DNA of 9,940 nt from an uncultured Alphaproteobacteria bacterium (GTDB lineage Bacteria > Pseudomonadota > Alphaproteobacteria > Micavibrionales > Micavibrionaceae): NCBI GenBank assembly GCA_937124505.1, contig CAKZKV010000250.1:1-9940 (forward strand). The letters run 5' to 3'. Position 1 is the first letter of the stretch. Every line of letters starts with the position of its first letter. The position numbers and the translations under genes are program-made. The notes under the pieces are model-generated. The model saw only the letters and a list, made by a program, of their open reading frames with translations. It did no database searches and was not told the DNA's origin. This document shows positions 1 to 6,612 of this stretch, one piece after another.

Positions 1-4
1 CGCC

Positions 5-1402
5 ATGTCTTCCCTGCAACTCATCATTCTTTCCGCAATCGGCGTTTATTTCTTGGCGATGATTCTCATCGGTCTTCTGGCCAGCCGCAGACAAGATCAC
101 GAAGGATTCGTTATTGGCAACCGCAATGTCGGATACATCCCGACAATGGGATCTATCGCCTCAAGCTTCAGGGACGGCAGCGGCATCGTTTTCTGGGTTG
201 GATTTGGACTGACAACCGGATATGGGGGACTCTGGGTCTTTATCGGGGCAACGGTCGGCTTTCTCTGTTACGGACTGTTTGCGCCAAAATGCCGGGAAAT
301 CGCCAGTGAAAAAGGCTATCTGACCGTTGGTGAAATGCTGCGCGACAATATCGGCCCTGTCACCGAAAAACTGGCCAGCCTGGTGATCATCGCTATCGCA
401 CTGGTCGGCGTTGCCATGCAGCTTTTTGTTTCCGGAAACCTGATCTCGATTATCATCGGTATTCCGGCATGGATGGGGGTTTTCAGCGTGGCCGCCGTTG
501 TGGCCGTCTATTTGTTTTTCGGTGGATACGGATCTGTTGTTAAAACCGATGCGATACAATTTTTTCTGATTTTATCCCTGATTATCGTCTCATTCACGAA
601 CCCGCCTTCCTACGAAGAGATAACAAATTTTGCCTCTTTTGGATCATTGGGGTGGAAAGACAGCATTGTGTTCTTTTTCTTTGGGTTAGCCCTTGCCTTT
701 GCCATACCAGATGGCTGGCAACGGGTTTTTTCGGCACGAAACGGTCATGTGATTAAAGTCTCATTCCCTCTGGCTGGACTGTTTATGATTATCATGACGC
801 TCAGCCTGCTTTATTTAGGAATGAGTGCCAAACCGTTCCTGCCGCAAGAGATGAATGCCAACGATGTTTTCTTTGCGATTTTTGAAAATCAGGTTTTTTC
901 AGTTCCCATTCTCTCCTTTATAGCGGTTGTCACAATGGCAATCACCATGTCAACGCTGGATACCTATACCTACCTGTTTACCTCCACCCTGACACGGAAC
1001 TTCCTGCCGGCACATGTCACAAAAACAAGAAACCGTTATATTTATTTTTCCAGAGTACTGTTTCTGATTGTTCTGATTACCATGAGCGTTCTGGCCCTGA
1101 CGATCAGCGATTTGATTGAAACCCTGTTCAGTGTGATTTCTGCCATGGCAATTCTGGGCCCCGTCTACGTTTTGACAGCTTTTGGTCTGTTCACCCCGTC
1201 AAGACGTACGGATGTGCTAGTGACTATAAGCGTTACATCGTCTTTGCTCGTTTACAGCGTGTTCTATTTTAAAGGGTATATGGATGATTTCCTTTACCTG
1301 CTCATTCCAACCGGTCTGTGTCTCGGCCTTTGCTTCCTGTCAATCTGGGGGCAAGGTTACATGCTACGTTCAGAACAAAAAGATGAGGGTTTAACCCCTT
1401 GA
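5..1402 (+). CDS. Sodium:solute symporter family transporter
   Basis: A 465-residue, very hydrophobic inner-membrane protein with about 12-13 predicted membrane spans, matching the SSF (SLC5-like) family of Na+-coupled transporters. The N-terminal helix (about residues 6-26) is followed by the family's glycine-rich region with 'GNRNVGYIP' and 'SSFRDGSG' (about 38-60), then a GYG-containing loop. The segment TMSTLDT (Ser316/Thr317) matches the helix that supplies the Ser/Thr pair of the second sodium site in PutP and vSGLT. The length is slightly below the usual 480-550 because the C-terminus is short. The ATG lies only 4 bases from the window edge, so the ribosome-binding site cannot be seen, but the N-terminus looks complete. 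Substrate is not predictable (proline, pantothenate, sugars and carboxylates all occur in the family), and no neighbouring catabolic gene helps. It converges on the next gene with 55 bp between them and no convincing terminator. Confidence 0.85.
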   Translation: MSSLQLIILSAIGVYFLAMILIGLLASRRQDHEGFVIGNRNVGYIPTMGSIASSFRDGSGIVFWVGFGLTTGYGGLWVFIGATVGFLCYGLFAPKCREIASEKGYLTVGEMLRDNIGPVTEKLASLVIIAIALVGVAMQLFVSGNLISIIIGIPAWMGVFSVAAVVAVYLFFGGYGSVVKTDAIQFFLILSLIIVSFTNPPSYEEITNFASFGSLGWKDSIVFFFFGLALAFAIPDGWQRVFSARNGHVIKVSFPLAGLFMIIMTLSLLYLGMSAKPFLPQEMNANDVFFAIFENQVFSVPILSFIAVVTMAITMSTLDTYTYLFTSTLTRNFLPAHVTKTRNRYIYFSRVLFLIVLITMSVLALTISDLIETLFSVISAMAILGPVYVLTAFGLFTPSRRTDVLVTISVTSSLLVYSVFYFKGYMDDFLYLLIPTGLCLGLCFLSIWGQGYMLRSEQKDEGLTP

Positions 1403-1457
1403 TTTTTCGAGAAAAACCGGGAGAGGAGAAAGCTCCAGCCTCATCCTTTCTTTTACT

Positions 1458-2024
1458 TTATTCCGCCATCGCTTGCATCGCCGCGTCAACTTTATCGGCA
1501 TGCGTTTTCATGAGTTCCGTGTTTTCTGCCGGCACGGCGTCAAGTTCCTTGACGATAGACTTACTGCGTTCCATTTGCTGCAACGCTTCCGGCGGCATCA
1601 GAGCCATGCTTCCAGAGGGGACCTGGGACATCATCACAATACTTTGTCTCAATTGATCTCCGACACGCACATTCATATAAGCGGCCATCATGTCATCGCC
1701 GGTTTGCGCCCACTCTTCCGGAGATGAGAACCCATATTGTGTCACCACACCAAACAGATTCGTGTAATCCCCCGGATATTTTTCCTTCAGAACGCTGACA
1801 CCATGCTCATACGGGGAAAACTCACTATCCTGCATTTCCTGCATATGATGCCCCATTAATTCCGAGCGGCTGTCCTCACTCATATTATCTGTCAACCCCT
1901 TCACATCCGTCAATGTGGACAGAAAATTGTTAACGTCCATTTCTGTCAAAATCTGGTCGGCCTTCGCTGAAAAGCCTGAAAAAATGAGTGTTGCAGCGAG
2001 AAAAGTGGAGAGAATATATTTCAT
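1458..2024 (-). CDS. Exported methionine-rich protein of unknown function
   Basis: A 188-residue protein that I do not recognise. It opens with a Sec signal peptide (MKYILSTFLAATLIFSGF, probable cleavage after SAKA near residue 22), so the mature protein is likely periplasmic. No further membrane span is visible. The mature part appears largely helical, is acidic, has no cysteine, and is rich in methionine (17 in the whole protein). Met/His-containing stretches include MGHHMQEMQ and DDMMAAYM. Such clusters can bind soft metals, but that is speculation here. The start is supported by AAGGA (complement of 2032-2036) 7 bases upstream of the ATG. The gene is transcribed alone. It diverges from pyruvate kinase across 173 bp and converges with the symporter. 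Confidence 0.75.
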   Translation of the reverse strand: MKYILSTFLAATLIFSGFSAKADQILTEMDVNNFLSTLTDVKGLTDNMSEDSRSELMGHHMQEMQDSEFSPYEHGVSVLKEKYPGDYTNLFGVVTQYGFSSPEEWAQTGDDMMAAYMNVRVGDQLRQSIVMMSQVPSGSMALMPPEALQQMERSKSIVKELDAVPAENTELMKTHADKVDAAMQAMAE

Positions 2025-2197
2025 GGATATGTCCTTGTAGAGTATGATTCTTGAAACCTTGCAGACATCATAGAAGAATTTGAACAGGAATCAAACGATA
2101 GATCACCGAGAAAAGTTCCGCAATGCAGAATGAAATGATCCCCAAACCCGGCTATATTCCGTTTGAATGACTGCTCAAAAATGCTAAAAGAAATGCC

Positions 2198-3613
2198 ATG
2201 AAAAGAAACAGACAGACAAAAATTGTGGGCACGCTTGGCCCGGCCTCTTCCTCCAAAGAGATGATCAGGAAACTGTTCGAAGCGGGCGTTGACGTCTTCC
2301 GCCTGAACTTCTCGCACGGCTCCCACGAAGATCATCAGGAACGCCTTCAATATATTCGCGAGATACAAAAAGAAAGCGGCAGACCGATTGGCGTGATTGC
2401 CGACTTGCAGGGCCCTAAATTGCGCGTTGGCAAGTTCAAAAACGGCAAGATCGCGCTGGAAAAAGGCATGAAGCTGCGATTCGATCTGGACGAAAAAGAA
2501 GGCGACGAAACACGCGTTAATTTGCCGCATCCGGAGGTTATTTCCGCCCTGAAAGTGGACGATCACATTTTGCTGGATGACGGCAAAGTCCGCGTGCGCG
2601 TCATTAATAAAGGCAAGGATTTTCTGGATGTAGAAATTGAAACCGGCGCCAAACTCTCCAATAACAAGGGCTTTAACGTCCCCGGCGTCATCCTGCCGAT
2701 TGCGGCCCTGACCGAAAAGGACAAGATTGATCTGGAGGCCGCTTTAGAGATGGGCGTGGACTGGATCGCCCAGAGTTTTGTGCAAAAGCCGGATGACGTG
2801 ATTCTGGCCAAAAACCTCATCGAAAGCCGCGCCAAACTGATGATCAAGCTGGAGAAACCCTCCGCTCTTGATTATCTGCATGAAATGATTGCCATTGCTG
2901 ACGGCGTGATGCTGGCGCGTGGTGATCTGGGGGTTGAGATTCCCCCGGAAAAAGTGCCCTCCGTCCAGAAACGCGTGGTCAAGGCCGTGCGTTATGCTGG
3001 TAAGCCGGTTGTCGTCGCGACGCAAATGCTGGAATCCATGATTGAAAACGCAAGACCGACCCGCGCCGAAGCCTCTGACGTGGCCACGGCAGTTTATGAC
3101 GGGACGGACGCCGTCATGCTCTCCGCAGAAACCGCAGCCGGCGAATATCCTCTGGAGGCCGTTCAAATCATGGATCGTATCTGTGAGACCACGGAAGGCG
3201 ACCCGCTTTACCGTAGAATTATGGAAGCCAGTCACCCGGAATCATCAGACGCTGTCGGTGATGCCATTACCGTCGCCGCCGATCATGTGGCCAAAACCGT
3301 CCATGCCTCCTGCATTGCAACCTTTACCTCCTCCGGCTCCACCACCCTGCGCGCAGCGCGGCACCGCCCGGCCATGCCGATTCTGTGCCTGACGACCAGC
3401 GAGCAGGTCGCAAACCAGATGTGCGTTTCCTATGGTGTACATTCCGTTCATGTGGAATATGTGACGAACTTCAAGGAAGCCGTCGCCGCCGCGATCAAAT
3501 GCGCCAAGGAGGAAGACATGTCGCGCGTGGGAGAACGTCTGGTCATTACCGCCGGCGTGCCGTTTGGCATCCCCGGCAGCACGAACAACCTGCGCGTGGC
3601 GGAAGTGGAGTAA
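2198..3613 (+). CDS. pyk: Pyruvate kinase
   Basis: Catalyses phosphoenolpyruvate + ADP to pyruvate + ATP, the last step of glycolysis, in the cytosol. At 471 residues it has normal bacterial length. Family landmarks appear in order: TKIVGTLGPAS (about residues 7-17), FRLNFSHG (about 34-41), IADLQGPKLRVG, the small B domain (about 70-165), MIKLEKPSA with the catalytic lysine, LARGDLGVEIP with the metal-binding Glu/Asp region, and the loop PTRAEASDVATAVYDGTDAVM, followed by SAETAAGEYP. The C-terminal domain (about 345-471) ends in GIPGSTNNLRVAEVE, the usual phosphosugar-binding domain, so it is complete. The ATG is preceded only by a weak purine stretch (AAAAGAAA). It is a single gene between the divergent exported-protein gene and the ribosomal operon. 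A candidate promoter for the latter starts 9 bp after the pyk stop. Confidence 0.97.
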   Translation: MKRNRQTKIVGTLGPASSSKEMIRKLFEAGVDVFRLNFSHGSHEDHQERLQYIREIQKESGRPIGVIADLQGPKLRVGKFKNGKIALEKGMKLRFDLDEKEGDETRVNLPHPEVISALKVDDHILLDDGKVRVRVINKGKDFLDVEIETGAKLSNNKGFNVPGVILPIAALTEKDKIDLEAALEMGVDWIAQSFVQKPDDVILAKNLIESRAKLMIKLEKPSALDYLHEMIAIADGVMLARGDLGVEIPPEKVPSVQKRVVKAVRYAGKPVVVATQMLESMIENARPTRAEASDVATAVYDGTDAVMLSAETAAGEYPLEAVQIMDRICETTEGDPLYRRIMEASHPESSDAVGDAITVAADHVAKTVHASCIATFTSSGSTTLRAARHRPAMPILCLTTSEQVANQMCVSYGVHSVHVEYVTNFKEAVAAAIKCAKEEDMSRVGERLVITAGVPFGIPGSTNNLRVAEVE

Positions 3614-3621
3614 AGTTTTCC

Positions 3622-3649
3622 TTGCATTTGCATCCAAAATCCGTATAAA
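3622..3649 (+). promoter_or_regulatory. Candidate sigma-70 promoter of the rpsF operon
   Basis: TTGCAT (3622-3627), a 16-bp spacer and TATAAA (3644-3649) lie just after the pyk stop. This is the best promoter-like pair in the pyk-rpsF gap. It would start transcription near 3656 and give a leader of about 255 nt that includes the folded motif at 3661-3714. It is predicted from sequence match only. Confidence 0.5.
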
Positions 3650-3660
3650 TCGCGGGGTAC

Positions 3661-3714
3661 TAAATATTTGGGGTCACTTGAGGCCGTCAGGCCGAAAGCA
3701 GTTACCGAATATTA
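3661..3714 (+). promoter_or_regulatory. Structured rpsF leader, candidate S6:S18-binding motif
   Basis: Seen in the sequence: an outer AATATT/AATATT stem (3663-3668 with 3708-3713) and an inner hairpin CTTGAGGCC-GTCA-GGCCGAAAG (3677-3698), whose two GGCC arms and CTT/AAG arms flank a tandem G·A mismatch. A CCG trinucleotide (3705-3707, in context TTACCGAA) sits between the hairpin and the outer stem. GGT (3672-3674) can alternatively pair with ACC (3704-3706). Known: rpsF operons in many bacteria carry a leader in which a CCG bulge next to a hairpin binds the S6:S18 complex and gives feedback control. The position upstream of rpsF-rpsR and this architecture fit. The fold was drawn by hand, so this is a good candidate rather than proof. 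Confidence 0.55.
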
Positions 3715-3783
3715 AAAATTATAAACCTTGCTCTTTTCATGGTGAAAAGGGCTTTGTGTTCGAGATACGGAATATATTTGTAT

Positions 3784-3864
3784 CGTCATTGCGAGGAGCT
3801 TTCGCGACGAAGCAATCCAGAGATTTCTGGATCGCCACGCTCCTTTCAGTCACTCGCGATGACG
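3784..3864. repeat. Palindromic intergenic repeat (CGTCATTGCGAG type)
   Basis: An 81-bp imperfect palindrome. The outer arms are CGTCATTGCGAG (3784-3795) and CTCGCGATGACG (3853-3864), with one mismatch. The inner arms are GCAATCCAG (3812-3820) and CTGGATCGC (3827-3835), also with one mismatch. This resembles the dispersed 'CGTCATTGCGAG...GCAATCCAG' palindromes seen in many alphaproteobacteria, including Rickettsiales. It lies inside the transcribed leader of rpsF, 48 bp before the ATG. Confidence 0.8.
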
Positions 3865-3912
3865 GTTAAAGATATTTCAAAATTGAACATACGAACCAAA
3901 AGGAGAAACACG

Positions 3913-4281
3913 ATGAACCTATATGAAGTGACGTTCATGTCACGTCAGGAACTCAGCCCCGCGCAAGTGGAAGACCTGACAAACGACATGCAAAAAATCA
4001 TTACCGATGCCAAGGGTAAAATCCACAAGACAGAACAGTGGGGCCTGAAAACGCTGGCATACCGGATTAATAAATCCAGAAAAGCAAACTACACACTGAT
4101 GGAAATCGAATGTGACGGCCCGACCCTGCACGAAATGGAACGTCAGATGCGTCTGCACGCCGACATGATCCGTTACATGTCCCTGAAAATTGAGGAAGTC
4201 TCCAAAGAGCCGTCCCCGATGATGAAAACATACGACAAGTATGAAAAATCCAATGATACAAAAGAGAAGGAAGCTGCATAA
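3913..4281 (+). CDS. rpsF: 30S ribosomal protein S6 (bS6)
   Basis: A 122-residue platform protein of the small subunit that binds 16S rRNA as a heterodimer with S18. [19 protein letters not shown] is the normal S6 opening. [22 protein letters not shown] (about residues 38-59) and [16 protein letters not shown] are typical of the family. The C-terminus continues as a short charged tail ending KEKEAA. The start was chosen at 3913 because AGGAG (3901-3905) lies 7 bases upstream and the protein then begins like other S6 proteins. The frame stays open back to an ATG at 3739 through the palindromic repeat, but that extension has no S6 similarity. Its stop overlaps the rpsR start (TAATG), so translation is likely coupled. 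Confidence 0.96.
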   Translation: MNLYEVTFMSRQELSPAQVEDLTNDMQKIITDAKGKIHKTEQWGLKTLAYRINKSRKANYTLMEIECDGPTLHEMERQMRLHADMIRYMSLKIEEVSKEPSPMMKTYDKYEKSNDTKEKEAA

Positions 4282-4544
4282 TGAACGCCGAAATCCCTAC
4301 CGTTAAAAAACCTTTCTTCAAGCGCTCAAAATCCTGCCCGTTTACAGGGCCGAATGCGCCGGTTATTGACTGGAAAGACACAAAACTTCTCTCACGTTTT
4401 ATCTCGGAGCGCGGCAAAATCATGCCTAGCCGTATTACGAACGTGTCCCAAAAGAAACAACGCGAACTCTCCAACGCTATCAAGCGCGCCCGTTACATGG
4501 GTCTGCTGCCTTACGTGCGTCAGGAGATGGACAGCTACAAATAA
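4281..4544 (+). CDS. rpsR: 30S ribosomal protein S18 (bS18)
   Basis: An 87-residue partner of S6 in the 30S platform. Recognisable features are [11 protein letters not shown] (about residues 13-23), the core [19 protein letters not shown], and the RNA-binding end [20 protein letters not shown] followed by RYMGLLPYV. Length and motifs are normal for Alphaproteobacteria, where S18 has an N-terminal extension before the Cys motif. The ATG shares its first base with the rpsF stop, and AAGGAAG (4266-4272) inside the end of rpsF can act as its ribosome-binding site. Co-expression with S6 fits their obligate complex. Confidence 0.97.
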   Translation: MNAEIPTVKKPFFKRSKSCPFTGPNAPVIDWKDTKLLSRFISERGKIMPSRITNVSQKKQRELSNAIKRARYMGLLPYVRQEMDSYK

Positions 4545-4563
4545 GATTTGAAAGGACCGAAAC

Positions 4564-5190
4564 ATGTCAAATTCACAAGTTATCCTTCTTGAGCATGTCA
4601 ACAACCTTGGCCATATCGGCGACACCGTGACCGTCAAGCAAGGCTATGCCCGTAACTATCTGTTACCACAAGGAAAAGCCCTGCGCGCAACAGCAGACAA
4701 TATTGCATATTTTGAATCTCAAAAAGCCGCATTGGAAGCTGAAAACCAGAAAAAACGCGAAGCCGCAGCAAAAGAAGCCAAAAAAGTAGAAGGCCTCACA
4801 ATCGCCCTGATCCGTCAGGCCTCCGAAGGTGGACAACTCTACGGTTCCGTTGCAGCACGTGACATCTCCGAAGAAGCCTCAGCAAAATCCGGCCTCTCGA
4901 TTGGCCGCTCACAGATCGACCTGAACCAGAACTTCAAAACAATCGGCTTGTTCCCTGTGATCATCGCCCTTCACCCGGAGGTCAAAGTTGAAATCACGGT
5001 CAACATCGCCCGCAGTGAAGAAGAAGCGAAGATTCAGGAAGAAACAGGCAGAGCCCTGATTTCGGGCGCGATGCAAGAGCAACAAAATGAAACTGCTGAA
5101 GCAGAAGACCTGTTTGAAGAGACTCCGGAAGAACTGGACGAAACAGAAGCCGCAGCAGAAGCAGAAACTGAAGAAGAAAAAGACGCTTAA
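4564..5190 (+). CDS. rplI: 50S ribosomal protein L9 (bL9)
   Basis: A 208-residue large-subunit protein that binds 23S rRNA near the L1 stalk. The N-terminal domain (residues 1 to about 50) contains the L9 signature GHIGDTVTVKQGYARNYLLP followed by GKALRA. A long charged connecting helix follows (about 50-75), then the C-terminal domain (about 78-150). From about residue 160 the protein ends in a Glu/Ala-rich acidic tail, which makes it longer than the roughly 150 residues of E. coli L9. Acidic tails of this kind are common in alphaproteobacterial L9. AAAGGA (4551-4556) lies 7 bases upstream of the ATG, and the gene starts 19 bp after rpsR. It is the last gene of the operon and is followed by an intrinsic terminator. 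Confidence 0.97.
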   Translation: MSNSQVILLEHVNNLGHIGDTVTVKQGYARNYLLPQGKALRATADNIAYFESQKAALEAENQKKREAAAKEAKKVEGLTIALIRQASEGGQLYGSVAARDISEEASAKSGLSIGRSQIDLNQNFKTIGLFPVIIALHPEVKVEITVNIARSEEEAKIQEETGRALISGAMQEQQNETAEAEDLFEETPEELDETEAAAEAETEEEKDA

Positions 5191-5220
5191 GTCGTTCTTT
5201 TTTTCTCAACTAAAAAAACA

Positions 5221-5246
5221 AAATCCCCGTTACAGGGGATTTTTTT
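5221..5246 (+). terminator. Rho-independent terminator of rpsF-rpsR-rplI
   Basis: AAATCCCC (5221-5228), loop GTTACA and GGGGATTT (5235-5242) form an 8-bp stem that runs into an unbroken T tract to 5246. It starts 31 bp after the rplI stop and is the clearest terminator in the window. Confidence 0.9.
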
Positions 5247-5261
5247 ATGCTCCTAAACAGT

Positions 5262-5267
5262 TATAAT
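5262..5267 (+). promoter_or_regulatory. Perfect -10 hexamer directly before the acetyltransferase ATG
   Basis: TATAAT (5262-5267) ends 3 bases before ATGATG (5271-5276). Transcription would then begin at about 5273-5275, on or next to the second ATG, giving a leaderless mRNA. No good -35 box is present at the right distance because that stretch is the terminator's T tract. No ribosome-binding site precedes either ATG, which is consistent with this reading. Confidence 0.35.
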
Positions 5268-5270
5268 TTG

Positions 5271-5705
5271 ATGATGACTCTCAAAGTTCGCCCCTTGGAA
5301 TTTACTGATTTTGCTGCATGGCTGCCCCTGTGGACGGCAAATAATCTGGGCATAAATGACGAAAAAATCACGGCGCAGACCTGGCAGAGGCTTTGTGATC
5401 CAGATCAAACCGTTTACGGCTTTGGCGCGTTTGAGGGCAAGGATCTCGTCGGTATTCTTCATTACATCCTCCACCCGACAACCGGACACATCTCACATGC
5501 CTGCTATATGCAGGATCTATTCACGTCCGAGAACCACCGCCGAAAAGGGATCGCGAAAAAATTGCTGCGCGCCCTTCTGGAAGAATACCGCAAACAAAAA
5601 TGGGCGCGCATTTACTGGATCGCCGAACAAAATAATGCTGCGGCCCAAAAATTATATGAAGATTTTGGAAAAAAGCTGGAATTTTCATTCCATGTTCTGG
5701 TTTAA
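5271..5705 (+). CDS. GNAT family N-acetyltransferase
   Basis: A 144-residue cytosolic acetyltransferase expected to transfer acetyl from acetyl-CoA to an amine; the substrate is unknown. The GNAT core is visible. YMQDLFTSENHRRKGIA holds the beta4 strand and the acetyl-CoA pyrophosphate loop R/Q-x-x-G-x-A (Arg90, Gly93, Ala95), followed by the helix KKLLRALLEEYRKQK. IYWIAEQNNAAAQKLYEDFG is the usual beta5/alpha4 region with the N-x-x-A-x-x-LY motif. The start at 5271 (or 5274) is preferred because the sequence from MTLKVRPLEF is a normal GNAT beginning. The in-frame ATG at 5247 abuts the terminator T tract and would lie upstream of the apparent promoter. The gene converges on pheA with 7 bp between the stops. 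Confidence 0.85.
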   Translation: MMTLKVRPLEFTDFAAWLPLWTANNLGINDEKITAQTWQRLCDPDQTVYGFGAFEGKDLVGILHYILHPTTGHISHACYMQDLFTSENHRRKGIAKKLLRALLEEYRKQKWARIYWIAEQNNAAAQKLYEDFGKKLEFSFHVLV

Positions 5706-5712
5706 ACGCAGA

Positions 5713-6561
5713 TTATGCTTTCCGCCGGAAGGGATGCGCTTCGTAGCAACCGAATACATTCAGTTCCGCAGAGAAAAACTTGAGTTCTTCCAATGCCTGT
5801 TGAATGTTCTGGTCCTGTATATGCCCTTCCACGTCCAGATAAAACTGCGCGACCTGAAAATCCGGATCGACGTAGGATTCAAGTTTGAGCATATTGACCC
5901 CGTTGGTCGCAAACCCGCCAAGCGCCTTGTATAAGGCCGCCGGGATGTTACGCACGCGGAAAATCAAGCTGGTAATATAAGTCTGGCCATCCTTTTTTTC
6001 CGGAGTAGCGGGCTCCTGTGTCAGAACCAGAAACCGCGTTGTGTTGTGTTTTTCGTCCTGAATATCTTCTTTCAAAATCTCCAGACCATATATCTCCGCC
6101 GCCAGAGTTGAAGCAATCGCCGCGTGATGCGGATTATTCTCCGCCGCCACATCACGCGCCGCACCTGCGGTGTCCGCATGCACATGAGCGGTCAATCCAA
6201 GACTGCGGATGGTATTCCGACATTGTGAAATCGCATGGACATGGCTGTACACATCGGTCAGATCCTCCAGCTTCGTCCCCTTGATCCCCATCAGCATATG
6301 GCGGATGGGTGCAAAATATTCCCCGATAATCGACAAGCCAAATTCAGGCAGCAGGTGATGCACGTCCGCCACCCTGCCTGCCAGCGTATTATCAATGGCA
6401 ATCATGGCGCGAGACGCTTTCTCGTCCCTGACTGCGGCAAAGGCCTCATAAAACGTTTCACACGGCAGGGTTTGCCAATCCGGATACATATCGCGACAAG
6501 CCAAATCCATATTCGCGCCAGGAGCGCCCTGAAAGGAGATCATTTTTTGATTGATTGCCAT
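5713..6561 (-). CDS. pheA: Prephenate dehydratase with C-terminal ACT domain
   Basis: Converts prephenate to phenylpyruvate, the committed step of phenylalanine synthesis. The 282-residue protein is monofunctional, with no chorismate mutase domain. The catalytic domain (about residues 5-180) starts ISFQGAPGANMD, has IDNTLAGRV (56-64) in place of the common IENS motif, and contains the active-site TTRF (174-177). The ACT domain (about 196-272) has the GALY-like IPAALYKAL (206-214) and KLESY (226-230), the alphaproteobacterial form of the ESRP effector site, so feedback inhibition by phenylalanine is expected. The ATG has only a weak purine-rich ribosome site. It is transcribed divergently from cycM across 51 bp. 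In many alphaproteobacteria kdsB lies between the two (recalled, not checked), and it is absent here. Confidence 0.95.
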   Translation of the reverse strand: MAINQKMISFQGAPGANMDLACRDMYPDWQTLPCETFYEAFAAVRDEKASRAMIAIDNTLAGRVADVHHLLPEFGLSIIGEYFAPIRHMLMGIKGTKLEDLTDVYSHVHAISQCRNTIRSLGLTAHVHADTAGAARDVAAENNPHHAAIASTLAAEIYGLEILKEDIQDEKHNTTRFLVLTQEPATPEKKDGQTYITSLIFRVRNIPAALYKALGGFATNGVNMLKLESYVDPDFQVAQFYLDVEGHIQDQNIQQALEELKFFSAELNVFGCYEAHPFRRKA

Positions 6562-6566
6562 CTTCT

Positions 6567-6595
6567 TTGCGTTATTCTAATAGGGTTCTTATAAA
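6567..6595 (+). promoter_or_regulatory. Candidate promoter of cycM
   Basis: TTGCGT (6567-6572), a 17-bp spacer and TATAAA (6590-6595) lie in the 51-bp divergent gap. They would start transcription about 10 bases before the cycM ATG. The -35 match is only partial, and pheA must share this short region for its own promoter. Confidence 0.35.
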
Positions 6596-6612
6596 AGAAA
6601 TACACCATACCC

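Noticed and set aside
1403..1457. Terminator between the symporter and the exported-protein gene
   Set aside because: Only a 4-bp GGAG/CTCC stem and an AT-rich TTTTC/GAAAA pair are present, which is too weak to call.
2021..2566. Minus-strand open frame of 181 residues over the pyk promoter and 5' end
   Set aside because: It lies largely opposite the strongly conserved pyk coding sequence and resembles no known protein.
3739..3912. N-terminal extension of rpsF from an upstream ATG
   Set aside because: The extra 58 residues come mostly from the palindromic repeat and leader RNA and have no S6 similarity, while AGGAG sits correctly before the ATG at 3913.
5247..5270. Upstream ATG start for the acetyltransferase
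   Set aside because: It directly abuts the terminator T tract, lies upstream of the TATAAT box, has no ribosome site and adds residues not typical of GNAT proteins.
5356..5934. Plus-strand open frame of 192 residues across the acetyltransferase and pheA ends
   Set aside because: It is the alternate frame of two recognisable genes on opposite strands, with no family features.
6235..6594. Plus-strand open frame of 119 residues opposite the start of pheA
   Set aside because: The complementary strand encodes conserved PheA motifs, so this is a shadow frame.
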